Part shown: one piece after another, positions 1-8,523 of the stretch
Position numbering within the stretch: position 1 is the stretch's first letter
Layout: every line of letters begins with the position of its first letter
Origin: Clostridiales bacterium
GTDB taxonomy: Bacteria; Bacillota; Clostridia; Lachnospirales; Lachnospiraceae
Assembly: GCA_029010495.1 (NCBI GenBank)
Contig: JAQXKO010000015.1
Span: 1-50,125 of the forward strand
DNA: 50,125 nucleotides
Direction: 5' to 3'
The notes under the pieces: generated by a model
The model's input: the letters and a program-made list of their open reading frames with translations, nothing else
The model's database searches: none
Told to the model about the DNA's origin: nothing
Made by a program: the position numbers and the translations under genes

Positions 1-804
1 GCCATTTCCGTATATTTGAAAAGCAACGTTGCTAATTCCACGCTTCTTAAGTTCTGCAGCTGCATCACAAATTTGCTGCACATTGTTTGCTTTTCTAATG
101 GATCCAATGTAAACAATGTTTCGCTTATTCATATCCCAAGGAAGCTCCATGGAAGCTACTGTCCTGTTTTTATCAGCCTGCACCAAGTCAATGCCCATGT
201 TGATGTGGAAGATTTTCTCCGGATTAACTCTCCTACTGTACTTTCTTTCGGTTACGTAATCTTTTCCGCCTTCCATCGAAAACACCAACGCATAAGTGTG
301 AACATAAGCGTATTTCTCAACCCAATAAAGTGCCTGTATCAAAGGGTTATGCTTGCTTACCCCAGAATACTCAACAATGCTTTCTGGCCATAAATCCACA
401 ATATCAGTAATGATAGGCACATCCTTGAAAAAATGCTTCGCAAACAAATATAAATATGCTTCGCAAACAATAATGATATCCGGACGGCCGTTTTCTTTTT
501 TTAAGCCTCTCAGTTTTGTTCCAAACTGGAGCATATTTTTCATTCTTGCAATACCATTGCCAGAATACCTCTGTGTGTGCAGATACCGATAAGAAATACC
601 GCAGCAAACGTCATTATCTGAATTTATCTCTTCTGTTACATCGATGTCTGTATTGTGGACAGTGCTCGCAGCAACAATAGTAACCTTGTATCCTCTATCA
701 ACTAATTCTTTTCCCCAGTTATGATACCGAAGCATGGTATTATATGGTGGTTGCTGTGCATAATGGCAAAATATCCAGATGTTATTTATCTTCTTGCTCA
801 TCAT
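1..804 (-). CDS. Glycosyltransferase, GT4-like (partial, C-terminus beyond window edge)
   Basis: A continuous minus-strand frame of 268 codons runs from an ATG at 804 to the window edge with no stop, so only the N-terminal part is visible. The start (MMSKKINNIWIFCHYAQ) leads into a Rossmann-like GT-B N-domain with HNWGKELVDRGYKVTIV, then DIVDLWPESIVEYSG and the inter-domain stretch NIVYIGSIRKANNVQQI, typical of WbuB-like GT4 enzymes that pass a sugar from an NDP donor to a lipid-linked acceptor at the cytoplasmic membrane face. The start overlaps the stop of the upstream acetyltransferase gene (ATGA), implying translational coupling. A 15-nt segment is repeated within the gene at 433-447 and 456-470. 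Donor and acceptor cannot be inferred. By position it is the PglA-like second-sugar transferase after the priming enzyme (inference). Confidence 0.85.
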   Translation of the reverse strand, partial: MMSKKINNIWIFCHYAQQPPYNTMLRYHNWGKELVDRGYKVTIVAASTVHNTDIDVTEEINSDNDVCCGISYRYLHTQRYSGNGIARMKNMLQFGTKLRGLKKENGRPDIIIVCEAYLYLFAKHFFKDVPIITDIVDLWPESIVEYSGVSKHNPLIQALYWVEKYAYVHTYALVFSMEGGKDYVTERKYSRRVNPEKIFHINMGIDLVQADKNRTVASMELPWDMNKRNIVYIGSIRKANNVQQICDAAAELKKRGISNVAFQIYGNG

Positions 805-1412
805 TTCTCTCCCACAAACCTATACTCATACATCTTGCGGCCCTCGTCGGTTTCATACATTCTTTCTCGAACGAAACCGTTCTTCTCATAAAAGTGGATA
901 GCTCCATCATTATTGACCGCATCAGTTTCCAATGTGATATAGGCAAATTTGTTAAAGTCTACAATCTTCTTCAGTTCATCTATCAGGAGCGAACCCACAC
1001 CCTTACTCTTTATAGTCGGATCCACGCCAATAGATGAAAGCTCTACGTACTTTTCTTCACGCTTTGCTTCGCTCGGTTTCAGAAATGCTTTGATGATATG
1101 CATAAATGCTGATGGTCTCCTGAAGAACGCACCCACACTATACCACCCAAACGGAATCAGACGAGTTTTAATCATAAACTTGTAGAGACCACTAAAGTTT
1201 CCTGAATATGCGAGGAACCCGACAGCTTTTCCATTGTCTTCAGCTACCAGAAGACCAGACTCACTGTGATCGCAATAAGAACGATACATCTGGTTCAGGA
1301 AACCCCTGCCCATGAAAGTGAGGAAGAAACCTGTGAACGTATTAAGATGTATTGAAACTATGTCGTTGATAAGTTCCTTTTCCTCTGACTTCACTTCTCT
1401 TATTGCAATCAT
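801..1412 (-). CDS. GNAT-family N-acetyltransferase in polysaccharide locus
   Basis: This is a 203-residue protein with a complete GNAT fold signature: N-terminal IREVKSEEKELINDIV, the acetyl-CoA pyrophosphate-binding region SIGVDPTIKSKGVGSLLIDEL near residues 127-147, and C-terminal AIHFYEKNGFVRER. The start has a purine-rich RBS (GAGGGG) 6 nt upstream. It lies between the priming sugar transferase and a glycosyltransferase, 78 bp from the former and overlapping the latter by 4 nt. Acetylation of an amino sugar would fit: the neighbouring dehydratase and aminotransferase would make a UDP-4-amino sugar, and GNAT enzymes such as PseH do this job in other amino-sugar pathways. The substrate is inference; no hexapeptide-type PglD is present. 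Confidence 0.85.
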   Translation of the reverse strand: MIAIREVKSEEKELINDIVSIHLNTFTGFFLTFMGRGFLNQMYRSYCDHSESGLLVAEDNGKAVGFLAYSGNFSGLYKFMIKTRLIPFGWYSVGAFFRRPSAFMHIIKAFLKPSEAKREEKYVELSSIGVDPTIKSKGVGSLLIDELKKIVDFNKFAYITLETDAVNNDGAIHFYEKNGFVRERMYETDEGRKMYEYRFVGEK

Positions 1413-1490
1413 CCTTTATCCCCTCACAGAGCTTCTGCACTTTTTTCTATTACACAGTTTTTCTTATCGCGTTTTTGCTTTTCTGCTCTT

Positions 1491-2198
1491 CTATACCTCA
1501 TTGCTGTAATCTTTACCAAGCACTGCGAAAACAGTTCTAAACATGGTGGCTATTTCTCCTATAAAGGAGAATTCCTTTATGCTCTCCAGGTTGTACTTCA
1601 TTTTCCCCGGCAGCACATCTTCCATGTAGACCTTATCCACATCAACCGCTGCTTCCAGCAATTCCGCTTCATCTTTATATCTGATGCTGGCTTCGGATGT
1701 AATCCCAGCGGGGAGAAGCAGAGTAGCGTAATACTCCGGCTTGTACTTCTCAACGTACTTCACAGCTTCCGGTCTTGTACCCACAAAGCTCATGTCACCG
1801 GAGATTAAATCCAGCACTTGAGGAAGTTCATCTAATCTACATCCTCTGAGTTTTGCCCCGATTCTAGTAATCCTACTATCATTACCGACAGTCACAGCTG
1901 TGCCAATCTTATCAGCATTTGAGACCATTGTGCGGAACTTATGTATTCTAAAGTGTTTACCATATGTGGTAATACGCTCCTGTCTATAAAAGACTGGGCC
2001 TGGAGAATCTAGTTTTATTAAAACCGCAATCACAGCCATTGGGATGGCCAACAACACCAACAGGACCAATCCACCCACAAGATCCATCATCCTCTTGAGG
2101 ACGAGACTCACCCTCTTCTTCTTTAACGCCTCGTAGTATGGTTTGACCTCTTCGGTCCTCATAAAATCGGGCAAATCTTCCCATTTTCTCAGTACCAT
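1491..2198 (-). CDS. Polyprenyl-phosphate phosphoglycosyl transferase (PglC/WbaP C-domain type)
   Basis: The 235-residue protein is a monotopic bacterial sugar transferase that moves a sugar-1-phosphate from UDP-sugar to undecaprenyl phosphate, the first committed step of chain assembly. A basic segment precedes one re-entrant hydrophobic helix (about residues 38-62). This is followed by KLDSPGPVFYRQERI, HKFRTM, RLDELPQ carrying the catalytic Asp-Glu pair, and SFVGTRPE, all hallmark motifs. It lacks the N-terminal four-helix region of WbaP/WcaJ, so it is PglC-sized. GGAG lies 5 nt before the ATG. Its position after a PglF-like dehydratase and an aminotransferase suggests a bacillosamine-like substrate (inference). 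Confidence 0.92.
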   Translation of the reverse strand: MVLRKWEDLPDFMRTEEVKPYYEALKKKRVSLVLKRMMDLVGGLVLLVLLAIPMAVIAVLIKLDSPGPVFYRQERITTYGKHFRIHKFRTMVSNADKIGTAVTVGNDSRITRIGAKLRGCRLDELPQVLDLISGDMSFVGTRPEAVKYVEKYKPEYYATLLLPAGITSEASIRYKDEAELLEAAVDVDKVYMEDVLPGKMKYNLESIKEFSFIGEIATMFRTVFAVLGKDYSNEV

Positions 2199-2237
2199 AA
2201 AATCTCCATCCCAAAAAACTAAAAATCAAAACCCACA

Positions 2238-2254
2238 GAGGGGCACAACCCCTC
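2238..2254 (-). other. Intercistronic GC-rich hairpin
   Basis: A perfect 6-bp stem, GAGGGG/CCCCTC with a 5-nt loop, lies just after the aminotransferase stop codon and before the priming transferase gene. T-rich sequence follows only after a further 6 nt, so termination would be partial at best. It may adjust relative expression or protect the upstream transcript (inference). Confidence 0.4.
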
Positions 2255-2256
2255 GA

Positions 2257-3492
2257 TTATTTCAAATACTCCCCAACAACCTCTCTAAAGTTCTCAATAA
2301 CATACTCCACATCTTCATCGCTCAGCTTCGTATGTAGAGGTAATGTAATGAGGTTTTCATAATACTCATACGCGTTCGGGAAATCCTTAATATCCCAACC
2401 TAACTCTCTATAAGCAGTCATCATCGGGAGAGGTTTATAGTGGACATTACAATTCACACCGCGCTCCGCGAGCTTTATTATTATTTCCCTACGCTCTTTA
2501 TCATTCACTCCGGGAATGCGAGTGAGGTAGAGATGGTTAGAGGATTGGAAGTTCTCGCCACTGTGGACAATATGCTTAACACCCAACTCATCACACATTG
2601 CATCATACCGTGCAATTATCTCCCCTCTCCTTGCCAGCAGACCTGGATACCTATCCAGCTGCTTTAACCCAATCGCAGCCATAATGTCGGTCATGTTGCA
2701 TTTATACCAAGGACCAATGATGTCATATTCCCACGCGCCAACCTGTGTCTTGGCAAGAGCATCCTTACTCTGGCCGTGGAGCGACAGTAGTTGATACTGA
2801 TGGTATAGCTCATCATTGTCTATTCCCTCTATATCTCTCCACGTACTAGCCCCACCTTCTGCTGTGGTAAAGTTCTTAACTGCGTGGAAGGAGAAGTCCG
2901 TGAAGTCGGCTATCTCTCCAGCCATCTTTCCATTTCTAGATGCGCCGAGAGCATGAGCGCAATCAGCGAACACAAGTACTCTGCCCTTTGCCTGCTGGAT
3001 TCTGGCTCCTAAAGAATTCCCCTCTTTCGCTCTGAAAAGCGCCCTCTTCTTCTCCACAACATCAAACAGCTTGTCATAATCACAAACGATTCCACCGAGA
3101 TCTACGGCGACTATCGCCTTCGTCTTTTCATTAATCGCTTCCCCCACCTTCTCGTAGTCCATCTCCGCACAGTCTTTCTGACTGTCCACAAAGACTACTT
3201 TTGCTCCACAGTGGATGGCAGCAGATGCACTTGCTGTGTATGTATAAGCAGGGACGATGACCTCATCACCCTCACCGATACCACAAACACGGAAGTTCAA
3301 CTCCTCCGCTGCTGTAGCAGAGTTCAGGCATACCACCTTGCTCGTATGGCAGTATTCAGCCAGTCTCTTTTCCAGTTCTTTCGTCCTGGGACCTGTGGTT
3401 ATCCAGCCACTTCTCATCGCTTCCGCTACTTCATTTATCTCCAGTTCTGAAATGTCCGGTGGACTAAACGGTATTACTCTTTTTTCCATCAT
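2257..3492 (-). CDS. DegT/DnrJ/EryC1/StrS aminotransferase (PglE-like)
   Basis: This is a PLP-dependent sugar aminotransferase of fold type I. The PLP lysine lies in FHAVKNFTTAEGG (about residue 206 from the chosen start). PAYTYTASASA and FADCAHALGA are the usual cofactor-contact segments. I start at 3492 because GGGGAG lies 5 nt upstream; an in-frame ATG at 3525 has only a very close AAGGAA. There is a lysine/arginine-rich insertion of about 25 residues around residues 145-170, relative to shorter family members such as PglE. It lies 49 bp downstream of a PglF-like dehydratase gene, so the likely reaction is 4-amination of UDP-4-keto-6-deoxy-GlcNAc (inference). Confidence 0.9.
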   Translation of the reverse strand: MMEKRVIPFSPPDISELEINEVAEAMRSGWITTGPRTKELEKRLAEYCHTSKVVCLNSATAAEELNFRVCGIGEGDEVIVPAYTYTASASAAIHCGAKVVFVDSQKDCAEMDYEKVGEAINEKTKAIVAVDLGGIVCDYDKLFDVVEKKRALFRAKEGNSLGARIQQAKGRVLVFADCAHALGASRNGKMAGEIADFTDFSFHAVKNFTTAEGGASTWRDIEGIDNDELYHQYQLLSLHGQSKDALAKTQVGAWEYDIIGPWYKCNMTDIMAAIGLKQLDRYPGLLARRGEIIARYDAMCDELGVKHIVHSGENFQSSNHLYLTRIPGVNDKERREIIIKLAERGVNCNVHYKPLPMMTAYRELGWDIKDFPNAYEYYENLITLPLHTKLSDEDVEYVIENFREVVGEYLK

Positions 3493-3540
3493 TGTTCTCC
3501 CCTTGCCTTCATAATCAATAGTCATTTCCTTCCGTCCGCC

Positions 3541-5502
3541 CTACACAGGCTGGTACGTCGTAACAACCGTCTTTACAAGCTCCCTTATCTCGCCTTCCTT
3601 GTTTTTGTAGGCAGCTTCAAGGAGGCCTTCAAGCTGCTTGAGGAATTCTTCCGTGTCAAACGGTATAGGGCATCCGATGTGGATCAGGTCATTTTTCGTC
3701 TTTTTAAGGCCTTCCTCACTCATCAGTTTTTCCTCGTAGAGCTTCTCGCCCGGACGAAGTCCCGTGAATTCGAGTTTGATATCTACATCAGGTGTATAGC
3801 CCGACAGCCTGATAAGGTTACGAGCCAGCGTTACGATTTTGACAGGCTCTCCCATGTCGAGGACGAATATTTCTCCGCCCTTTGCGTATGTGCCGGCCAA
3901 AAGTACGAGGCTTACTGCCTCCGGTATGGTCATGAAGTAGCGGATGATGTCAGGATGAGTTACCGTCACCGGACCGCCTGCTTCTATCTGTTTCTTAAAT
4001 ATCGGGATAACCGAGCCGTTGCTTCCGAGGACGTTGCCGAAGCGCACCGCCACAAATTCAGTCTTAGTATTCTTAAGCTCTTCCCTTAACTCGGCTTTGG
4101 CGATTACATCGTCCATTTCATGAGTAAAAAGCTGTGGTATTCCGTATGCATTGCCTTCCTTTATCTTGGCGTCAAATGCCTGGATTATCATCTCACAGAG
4201 TCTCTTGGACGCACCCATGATATTGGTTGGATTTACAGCCTTATCCGTACTGATAAGTACAAATTTCTTGCAGCCGTGTGCCATTGCCGCATAGGCTGTT
4301 TTATATGTTCCGATGGCATTATTTTTAATTGCCTCGCAAGGGCTGTCCTCCATCAGCGGCACATGCTTATGTGCTGCGGCATGATACACGATTTCAGGTC
4401 TGAAATCTTCAAATACCTTAAATATTTTCCTGCTGTCACGTACCGAGCCGATGATTGTATGCAAATCAAGCTGCGGATACTTTTTCTTAAGCTCCAGCTG
4501 AATATCGTACGCATTGTTCTCATATATGTCAAACATAATGAGCTGCTTAGGGTTGTGTGAGGCTATCTGCCTTGCAAGCTCCGAGCCGATTGAACCCACG
4601 CCCGTTATCAATACAACCTTGCCCTTTATGTAGTCGAACACTTCCTCCATGTCGGGATTTATAGGGTCTCTGCCAAGCAGGTCCTCTATCTGGACCGGCT
4701 TCATCTTGCTTATGGACACTTCTCCGGTATAAAGCTGATACATGCCCGGCAGGTTCATAAGCTCACAGTCTGTTTCGTTACATATACGGAGAATATCTCT
4801 CTTGTCCTCTGCGACGGCGCTTGGTATTGCAACATATATTTTATCGATTTTGTACTTCTCGGCCGCTGCCATGATGCAGTCCCTGCCGCCGTACACGAGC
4901 ACGTTGTCAATATACCGGCCCCATTTGTTTGGATTGTCATCGATAAAGCAGTGTACCTTCTCGTTAACCTCCTTGGCTGCGACGATGTCGCGGAGGATAA
5001 GCTGGCCGGCTGCTCCCGCACCGACTATCATTACTCTTTTTTCTACTGAATTAACAGCTCGTTGTCCCCGCATAAGCAGTATAAAACGATAAGCAAATCG
5101 CACACCTATTGTGCAGCCAAACTGCATTATAATACCGAACACAAAGTAGCTGGCAGGCATACGCTTGCCGAGTATTACCATCATAAGAATGTGTCCGATG
5201 CCCGTCACGAGCGTCGCCATTATGGTTCTTAACAGCTCGACATAGCTTGCAAAACGCCATATACTTCTGTAAAGTCTTAAAAACCAATATGTGATAACAC
5301 AAAAAATCGCATATAACATTATTGTATTGATAAATGCGTTAAGATACTTATGGTCGATGGCGCTATAGGTGCAGTCAAATCTTAGCCACAGTGCGGTAAA
5401 ATAAGACAAAATAACAGATGCGAAATCATAGATTATAAGCAGTATTGTTACCTGCTCCCAATGCTCCAGTCTCTTTTTTTTATTGTTGCCGATATTACTC
5501 AT
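3541..5502 (-). CDS. Membrane-bound nucleoside-diphosphate-sugar dehydratase (PglF/CapD/WbpM family)
   Basis: The 653-residue protein has four predicted membrane helices (about residues 15-135), a CoA-binding-like Rossmann domain (VMIVGAGAAGQLILRDI, about residue 158), and a C-terminal extended SDR domain (VVLITGVGSIGSELARQ, about 292). These match the architecture of UDP-GlcNAc 4,6-dehydratases. Characteristic segments are YHAAAHKHVPLME, LISTDKAVNPTNIMGASKR and VAVRFGNVLGSNGSVIP. It would make UDP-4-keto-6-deoxy-GlcNAc at the cytoplasmic membrane surface. It is the first gene of the left-end amino-sugar segment, 118 bp after glmS, which supplies the GlcN-6-P precursor. The exact stereochemistry of the product cannot be read from sequence. 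Confidence 0.93.
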   Translation of the reverse strand: MSNIGNNKKKRLEHWEQVTILLIIYDFASVILSYFTALWLRFDCTYSAIDHKYLNAFINTIMLYAIFCVITYWFLRLYRSIWRFASYVELLRTIMATLVTGIGHILMMVILGKRMPASYFVFGIIMQFGCTIGVRFAYRFILLMRGQRAVNSVEKRVMIVGAGAAGQLILRDIVAAKEVNEKVHCFIDDNPNKWGRYIDNVLVYGGRDCIMAAAEKYKIDKIYVAIPSAVAEDKRDILRICNETDCELMNLPGMYQLYTGEVSISKMKPVQIEDLLGRDPINPDMEEVFDYIKGKVVLITGVGSIGSELARQIASHNPKQLIMFDIYENNAYDIQLELKKKYPQLDLHTIIGSVRDSRKIFKVFEDFRPEIVYHAAAHKHVPLMEDSPCEAIKNNAIGTYKTAYAAMAHGCKKFVLISTDKAVNPTNIMGASKRLCEMIIQAFDAKIKEGNAYGIPQLFTHEMDDVIAKAELREELKNTKTEFVAVRFGNVLGSNGSVIPIFKKQIEAGGPVTVTHPDIIRYFMTIPEAVSLVLLAGTYAKGGEIFVLDMGEPVKIVTLARNLIRLSGYTPDVDIKLEFTGLRPGEKLYEEKLMSEEGLKKTKNDLIHIGCPIPFDTEEFLKQLEGLLEAAYKNKEGEIRELVKTVVTTYQPV

Positions 5503-5552
5503 GTTTCTTTCCCTGTTGCGACAGTTTCCAAATCTCTCCCCGGCCGCTCATC

Positions 5553-5596
5553 CCCCTGTATCCGCCGGACTTTACAAGTCAGTGACGCTTCAGGGG
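5553..5596 (-). other. Structured intercistronic spacer between glmS and the dehydratase gene
   Basis: On the minus strand CCCCTG pairs with CAGGGG 33 nt later. The enclosed segment contains a perfect GACTT-gta-AAGTC hairpin, giving nested helices. No U-run follows, so this is not an intrinsic terminator. It may be an RNA processing or stabilising element (inference). Confidence 0.35.
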
Positions 5597-5620
5597 AATG
5601 ATGCCGTCAAATGTCATCTT

Positions 5621-7465
5621 TTATTCTACGGTTACGCTCTTTGCGAGGTTACGCGGCTTATCCACGTCAAGTCCTCTTGCAAGGCTTACATAATAGCTGA
5701 TAAGCTGCAGAGGTATTACCGACAGGCTGGCTGCGAAATGATCGTCTATCTTAGGTATGTAGGTCATCTGGTCTACCGTTCCCTCGAGGCTGTAGCTGCC
5801 GTAATATGTTACGCCGCACACATATGCTCCGCGGCTCTTAACCTCTACGATATTGCTTACGCTCTTCTCGTAGAGTGAATTCTGTGTAAGTACTGCGATT
5901 ACGGGTGTTCCCTTATCGATAAGACTGATGGTTCCGTGCTTTAACTCTCCGGCTGCATAAGCCTCACTGTGGATATAGCTTATCTCCTTAAGCTTCAGGC
6001 TGCCCTCAAGACATACCGCATAGTCAATACCTCTTCCGAGGAAGAAGATATCGTCCTGCGCCGAAAGGATTGCCGCCAGACGCTGCATCTGTTCTTTATC
6101 ATCAAGGATGCTCTCCACCTTAGCCGGGATGGTCAGTATCTCGTTGACATAAGCCTGATACTGAAGCTCGGTTATCTCTGTGCGGATACGGCCGAATTCT
6201 GCCGCAAGCAGATAGAATGCAACTATCTGTGTTGAGTATGCCTTTGTTGTGGCTACCGCTATTTCAGGTCCCGCAAGTGTATAGAACACGTTGTCGGCCT
6301 CTCTGGCGATGGAGCTTCCCACCACGTTTACGATTGCAAGCGTTTTGATACCCTGGCTTTTGGCCTCACGAAGTGCCGCAAGTGTATCAGCCGTTTCACC
6401 TGACTGACTTACCACGATTACAAGGTCCCCCTTGCACAGTATAGGCTTTCTGTATCGGAATTCCGATGCAAGCTCAACTCTTACCGGGATGCGGGCGAAG
6501 TCCTCCATGACATACTGCCCCACCACGCCTGCGTGATATGCGGAGCCGCAGGCTACCACATGGATACGGTTTATGTTTTTAACCTCGTCCTCCGTTATTC
6601 CGATGGATTCAAGATTGATTCTCTTTGTGTCTGTGTTTACAAGAGATCCGATGGTGTCCTTGATGGCTCTTGGCTGCTCATGGATTTCTTTAATCATAAA
6701 GTGCTCGTAGCCGCCCTTTTCTGCAGCCTCGGCGTCCCAGGTGATTTCCTTAAGCTCTTTCTCAACTACGTCGCCGTTAAGGTTATAGAAGGTCACTTCG
6801 CCGCCCGAAAGCCTTGCCATCTCCATGTTGTCGATATAATAAACCTGTCTTGTGTAATTAAGTATTGCAGGCACGTCTGAGGCGATATAGCTCTCGTCCT
6901 CGCCCACGCCGATAATCATCGGACTTTCCTTTCTTGCCACATATATTTCGCCCGGATAGTCCTTAAACATAAGAGCTACGGCATATGAACCCCTTATACG
7001 TACCATTGTCTTCGCTATGGCGTCGATAGGACCCATTTTATATTTCTTGTAGTAATAATCCACATATTTTATAAGCGTTTCGGTATCGGTCTGTGTCTGG
7101 AAGGAATAACCCTTTCTGATAAGCTTTTCCTTTATCTCAATATATGACTCGATAATTCCGTTATGTACGCCAACCACACACAAATCATCACTTTTGTGCG
7201 GATGTGCATTGAGCTCCGAAGGCTCGCCGTGCGTGGCCCATCTTGTATGACCGATACCGCAGTTACCCGGTACCGCTTCGCCGTTATTTGTTTTCTCCGC
7301 AAGCATCTTAAGACGACCCTTTGCCTTTAAGATTACCGGCTCCTTATCTTTATCTCTTACGGCAATGCCTGCCGAATCATAGCCCCTGTATTCAAGCTTT
7401 GATAGTCCCTCAAGCAGTATTGGAGCTGCCTGCTTAGGACCTGTATATCCTACGATACCGCACAT
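5621..7465 (-). CDS. glmS: Glutamine--fructose-6-phosphate aminotransferase (isomerising)
   Basis: The 614-residue protein has the standard length for GlmS. The N-terminal glutaminase domain begins MCGIVGYTG with the nucleophilic Cys, followed by RWATHG and HNGIIESY. Two SIS domains follow (VACGSAYHAG and SQSGETADTLAAL around residues 305-355; GRGIDYAVCLEGSLKLKE near 475), and the C-terminus ends DKPRNLAKSVTVE as in active enzymes. It makes glucosamine-6-phosphate, the entry to UDP-GlcNAc for peptidoglycan and for the amino sugars of this locus. The RBS AAGGAG sits 7 nt before the ATG. Two sigma-A-like promoters lie upstream. No glmS ribozyme core is visible in the leader. Confidence 0.98.
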   Translation of the reverse strand: MCGIVGYTGPKQAAPILLEGLSKLEYRGYDSAGIAVRDKDKEPVILKAKGRLKMLAEKTNNGEAVPGNCGIGHTRWATHGEPSELNAHPHKSDDLCVVGVHNGIIESYIEIKEKLIRKGYSFQTQTDTETLIKYVDYYYKKYKMGPIDAIAKTMVRIRGSYAVALMFKDYPGEIYVARKESPMIIGVGEDESYIASDVPAILNYTRQVYYIDNMEMARLSGGEVTFYNLNGDVVEKELKEITWDAEAAEKGGYEHFMIKEIHEQPRAIKDTIGSLVNTDTKRINLESIGITEDEVKNINRIHVVACGSAYHAGVVGQYVMEDFARIPVRVELASEFRYRKPILCKGDLVIVVSQSGETADTLAALREAKSQGIKTLAIVNVVGSSIAREADNVFYTLAGPEIAVATTKAYSTQIVAFYLLAAEFGRIRTEITELQYQAYVNEILTIPAKVESILDDKEQMQRLAAILSAQDDIFFLGRGIDYAVCLEGSLKLKEISYIHSEAYAAGELKHGTISLIDKGTPVIAVLTQNSLYEKSVSNIVEVKSRGAYVCGVTYYGSYSLEGTVDQMTYIPKIDDHFAASLSVIPLQLISYYVSLARGLDVDKPRNLAKSVTVE

Positions 7466-7537
7466 AAATTCTCTCCTTAAATATTTAACAAAAAAATAAT
7501 AAAATATTAATAATCAGATTTATATAGCAACTTATTA

Positions 7538-7566
7538 ATTATAACATTTTGTAGAAATATTGTCAA
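7538..7566 (-). promoter_or_regulatory. glmS proximal promoter (P2)
   Basis: The minus strand reads TTGACA, a 17-nt spacer, then TATAAT: a perfect sigma-A consensus. Transcription should begin near 7531, giving a 5' UTR of about 65 nt before glmS. Confidence 0.85.
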
Positions 7567-7669
7567 TTTTATCTGTTTTGTTTCAAATATTATGTAAATT
7601 TATCTGAAAAAATGCACTAATATTATTTTATTCGTCATAAAGTCGCTTTTTCACTTTTCAGTCTTTTTT

Positions 7670-7698
7670 ATTATACCACCTGTCTGTTATATTTTCAA
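7670..7698 (-). promoter_or_regulatory. glmS distal promoter (P1)
   Basis: The minus strand reads TTGAAA, a 17-nt spacer, then TATAAT, 132 bp upstream of P2. The intervening AT-rich leader contains complementary CTGAAAA and TTTTTTCAG segments about 50 nt apart. The stretch 7699-7904 holds no convincing gene. Confidence 0.65.
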
Positions 7699-7903
7699 CA
7701 AATATATATAATCCGACAATATATTTGTTAATTATCCATTGCTTCAACAACGCTCAAAGTGTTATTTTGTGCATTTTTACTTCATATTTTTTAGTTCACG
7801 ACACATTACTTATAAAAGAAATTTTTATACTCCGCCCATACTCCGTTTCATCTTGACATATTTTATGCTTCATTTATTACCTGTAACATTCTTTTGCGCA
7901 AAA

Positions 7904-7936
7904 AAAACATCCGCCCTGTAATCAGGACGGATGTTT
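7904..7936 (-). terminator. Intrinsic terminator overlapping the GNAT stop codon
   Basis: On the minus strand AAAACATCCGTCC pairs with GGGCGGATGTTTT around a short loop, followed by a T-run. The left arm encodes the last residues (KHPS) and the TGA of the GNAT gene. It closes the rfbA-to-GNAT transcription unit and separates it from glmS. Confidence 0.85.
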
Positions 7937-8419
7937 TCTCACTTCATACCATACATATTTATTAACCTGTTCTTTTGTGTAACCCTCAACGCTCCTATTC
8001 TTCATGTCTATAAACCTGTAGCCGTTTTTATCATAAAACCTCACCGCACGCTTATTTTCGGGATTTACGCACCAGAATATTGATTTGAGTCCGAGCTTAT
8101 CTAATCCGGTTTTTATTATTTCTTCCATGGCAAAGCGTGAATAACCTTTACCCATGGCGGCCGTCCTGACTGTAATACCAAACTCTGCCGTTTCACCATT
8201 TATATGCTTTAAGCTCACGGTACCCATATATTCATCATTATCATCAGTTATCGCCAGATGCATATTTACCGAAGTATCAGCCGCTGCCTTTATGAAGTTT
8301 TCGCAGTCCTCAAGTGTCTTTGCGGCAAAATCAGCCTGAAGATCTTTTACTACCGATTCATCATGCATCCACTCAAGCATAAGCGGCGCATCCTTTAATT
8401 CCAGTTTTCTAAGCTTCAT
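7922..8419 (-). CDS. GNAT-family N-acetyltransferase (RimJ/RimL-like)
   Basis: The protein is 165 residues from the ATG at 8419, which has AGAGG 5 nt upstream; an in-frame GTG at 8425 is less well placed. Acetyltransf_3-type features include LRKLELKDAPLMLEWMHD, YMGTVSLKHI, GITVRTAAMGKGYSRFAMEEII (acetyl-CoA loop) and ENKRAVRFYDKNGYRFID. Members acetylate ribosomal proteins, amino sugars or small amines. As the last gene of the rfb-fdt-wzx unit, it could N-acylate the dTDP-3-amino sugar, a step otherwise missing here, but the sequence alone does not show this. Confidence 0.85.
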   Translation of the reverse strand: MKLRKLELKDAPLMLEWMHDESVVKDLQADFAAKTLEDCENFIKAAADTSVNMHLAITDDNDEYMGTVSLKHINGETAEFGITVRTAAMGKGYSRFAMEEIIKTGLDKLGLKSIFWCVNPENKRAVRFYDKNGYRFIDMKNRSVEGYTKEQVNKYVWYEVRKHPS

Positions 8420-8523
8420 ACACACCTCTGTTTTAATTTTCCTAAACTTTCCATGTCTGCCCTATGTCATCCGGGCATACGCCTTAAATCTGTCATTTTA
8501 TCTGCCGTGGCTTCTAAGCGGTT

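Noticed and set aside
7466-7660. glmS ribozyme
   Set aside because: The leader is AT-rich and I could not find the conserved catalytic core segments.
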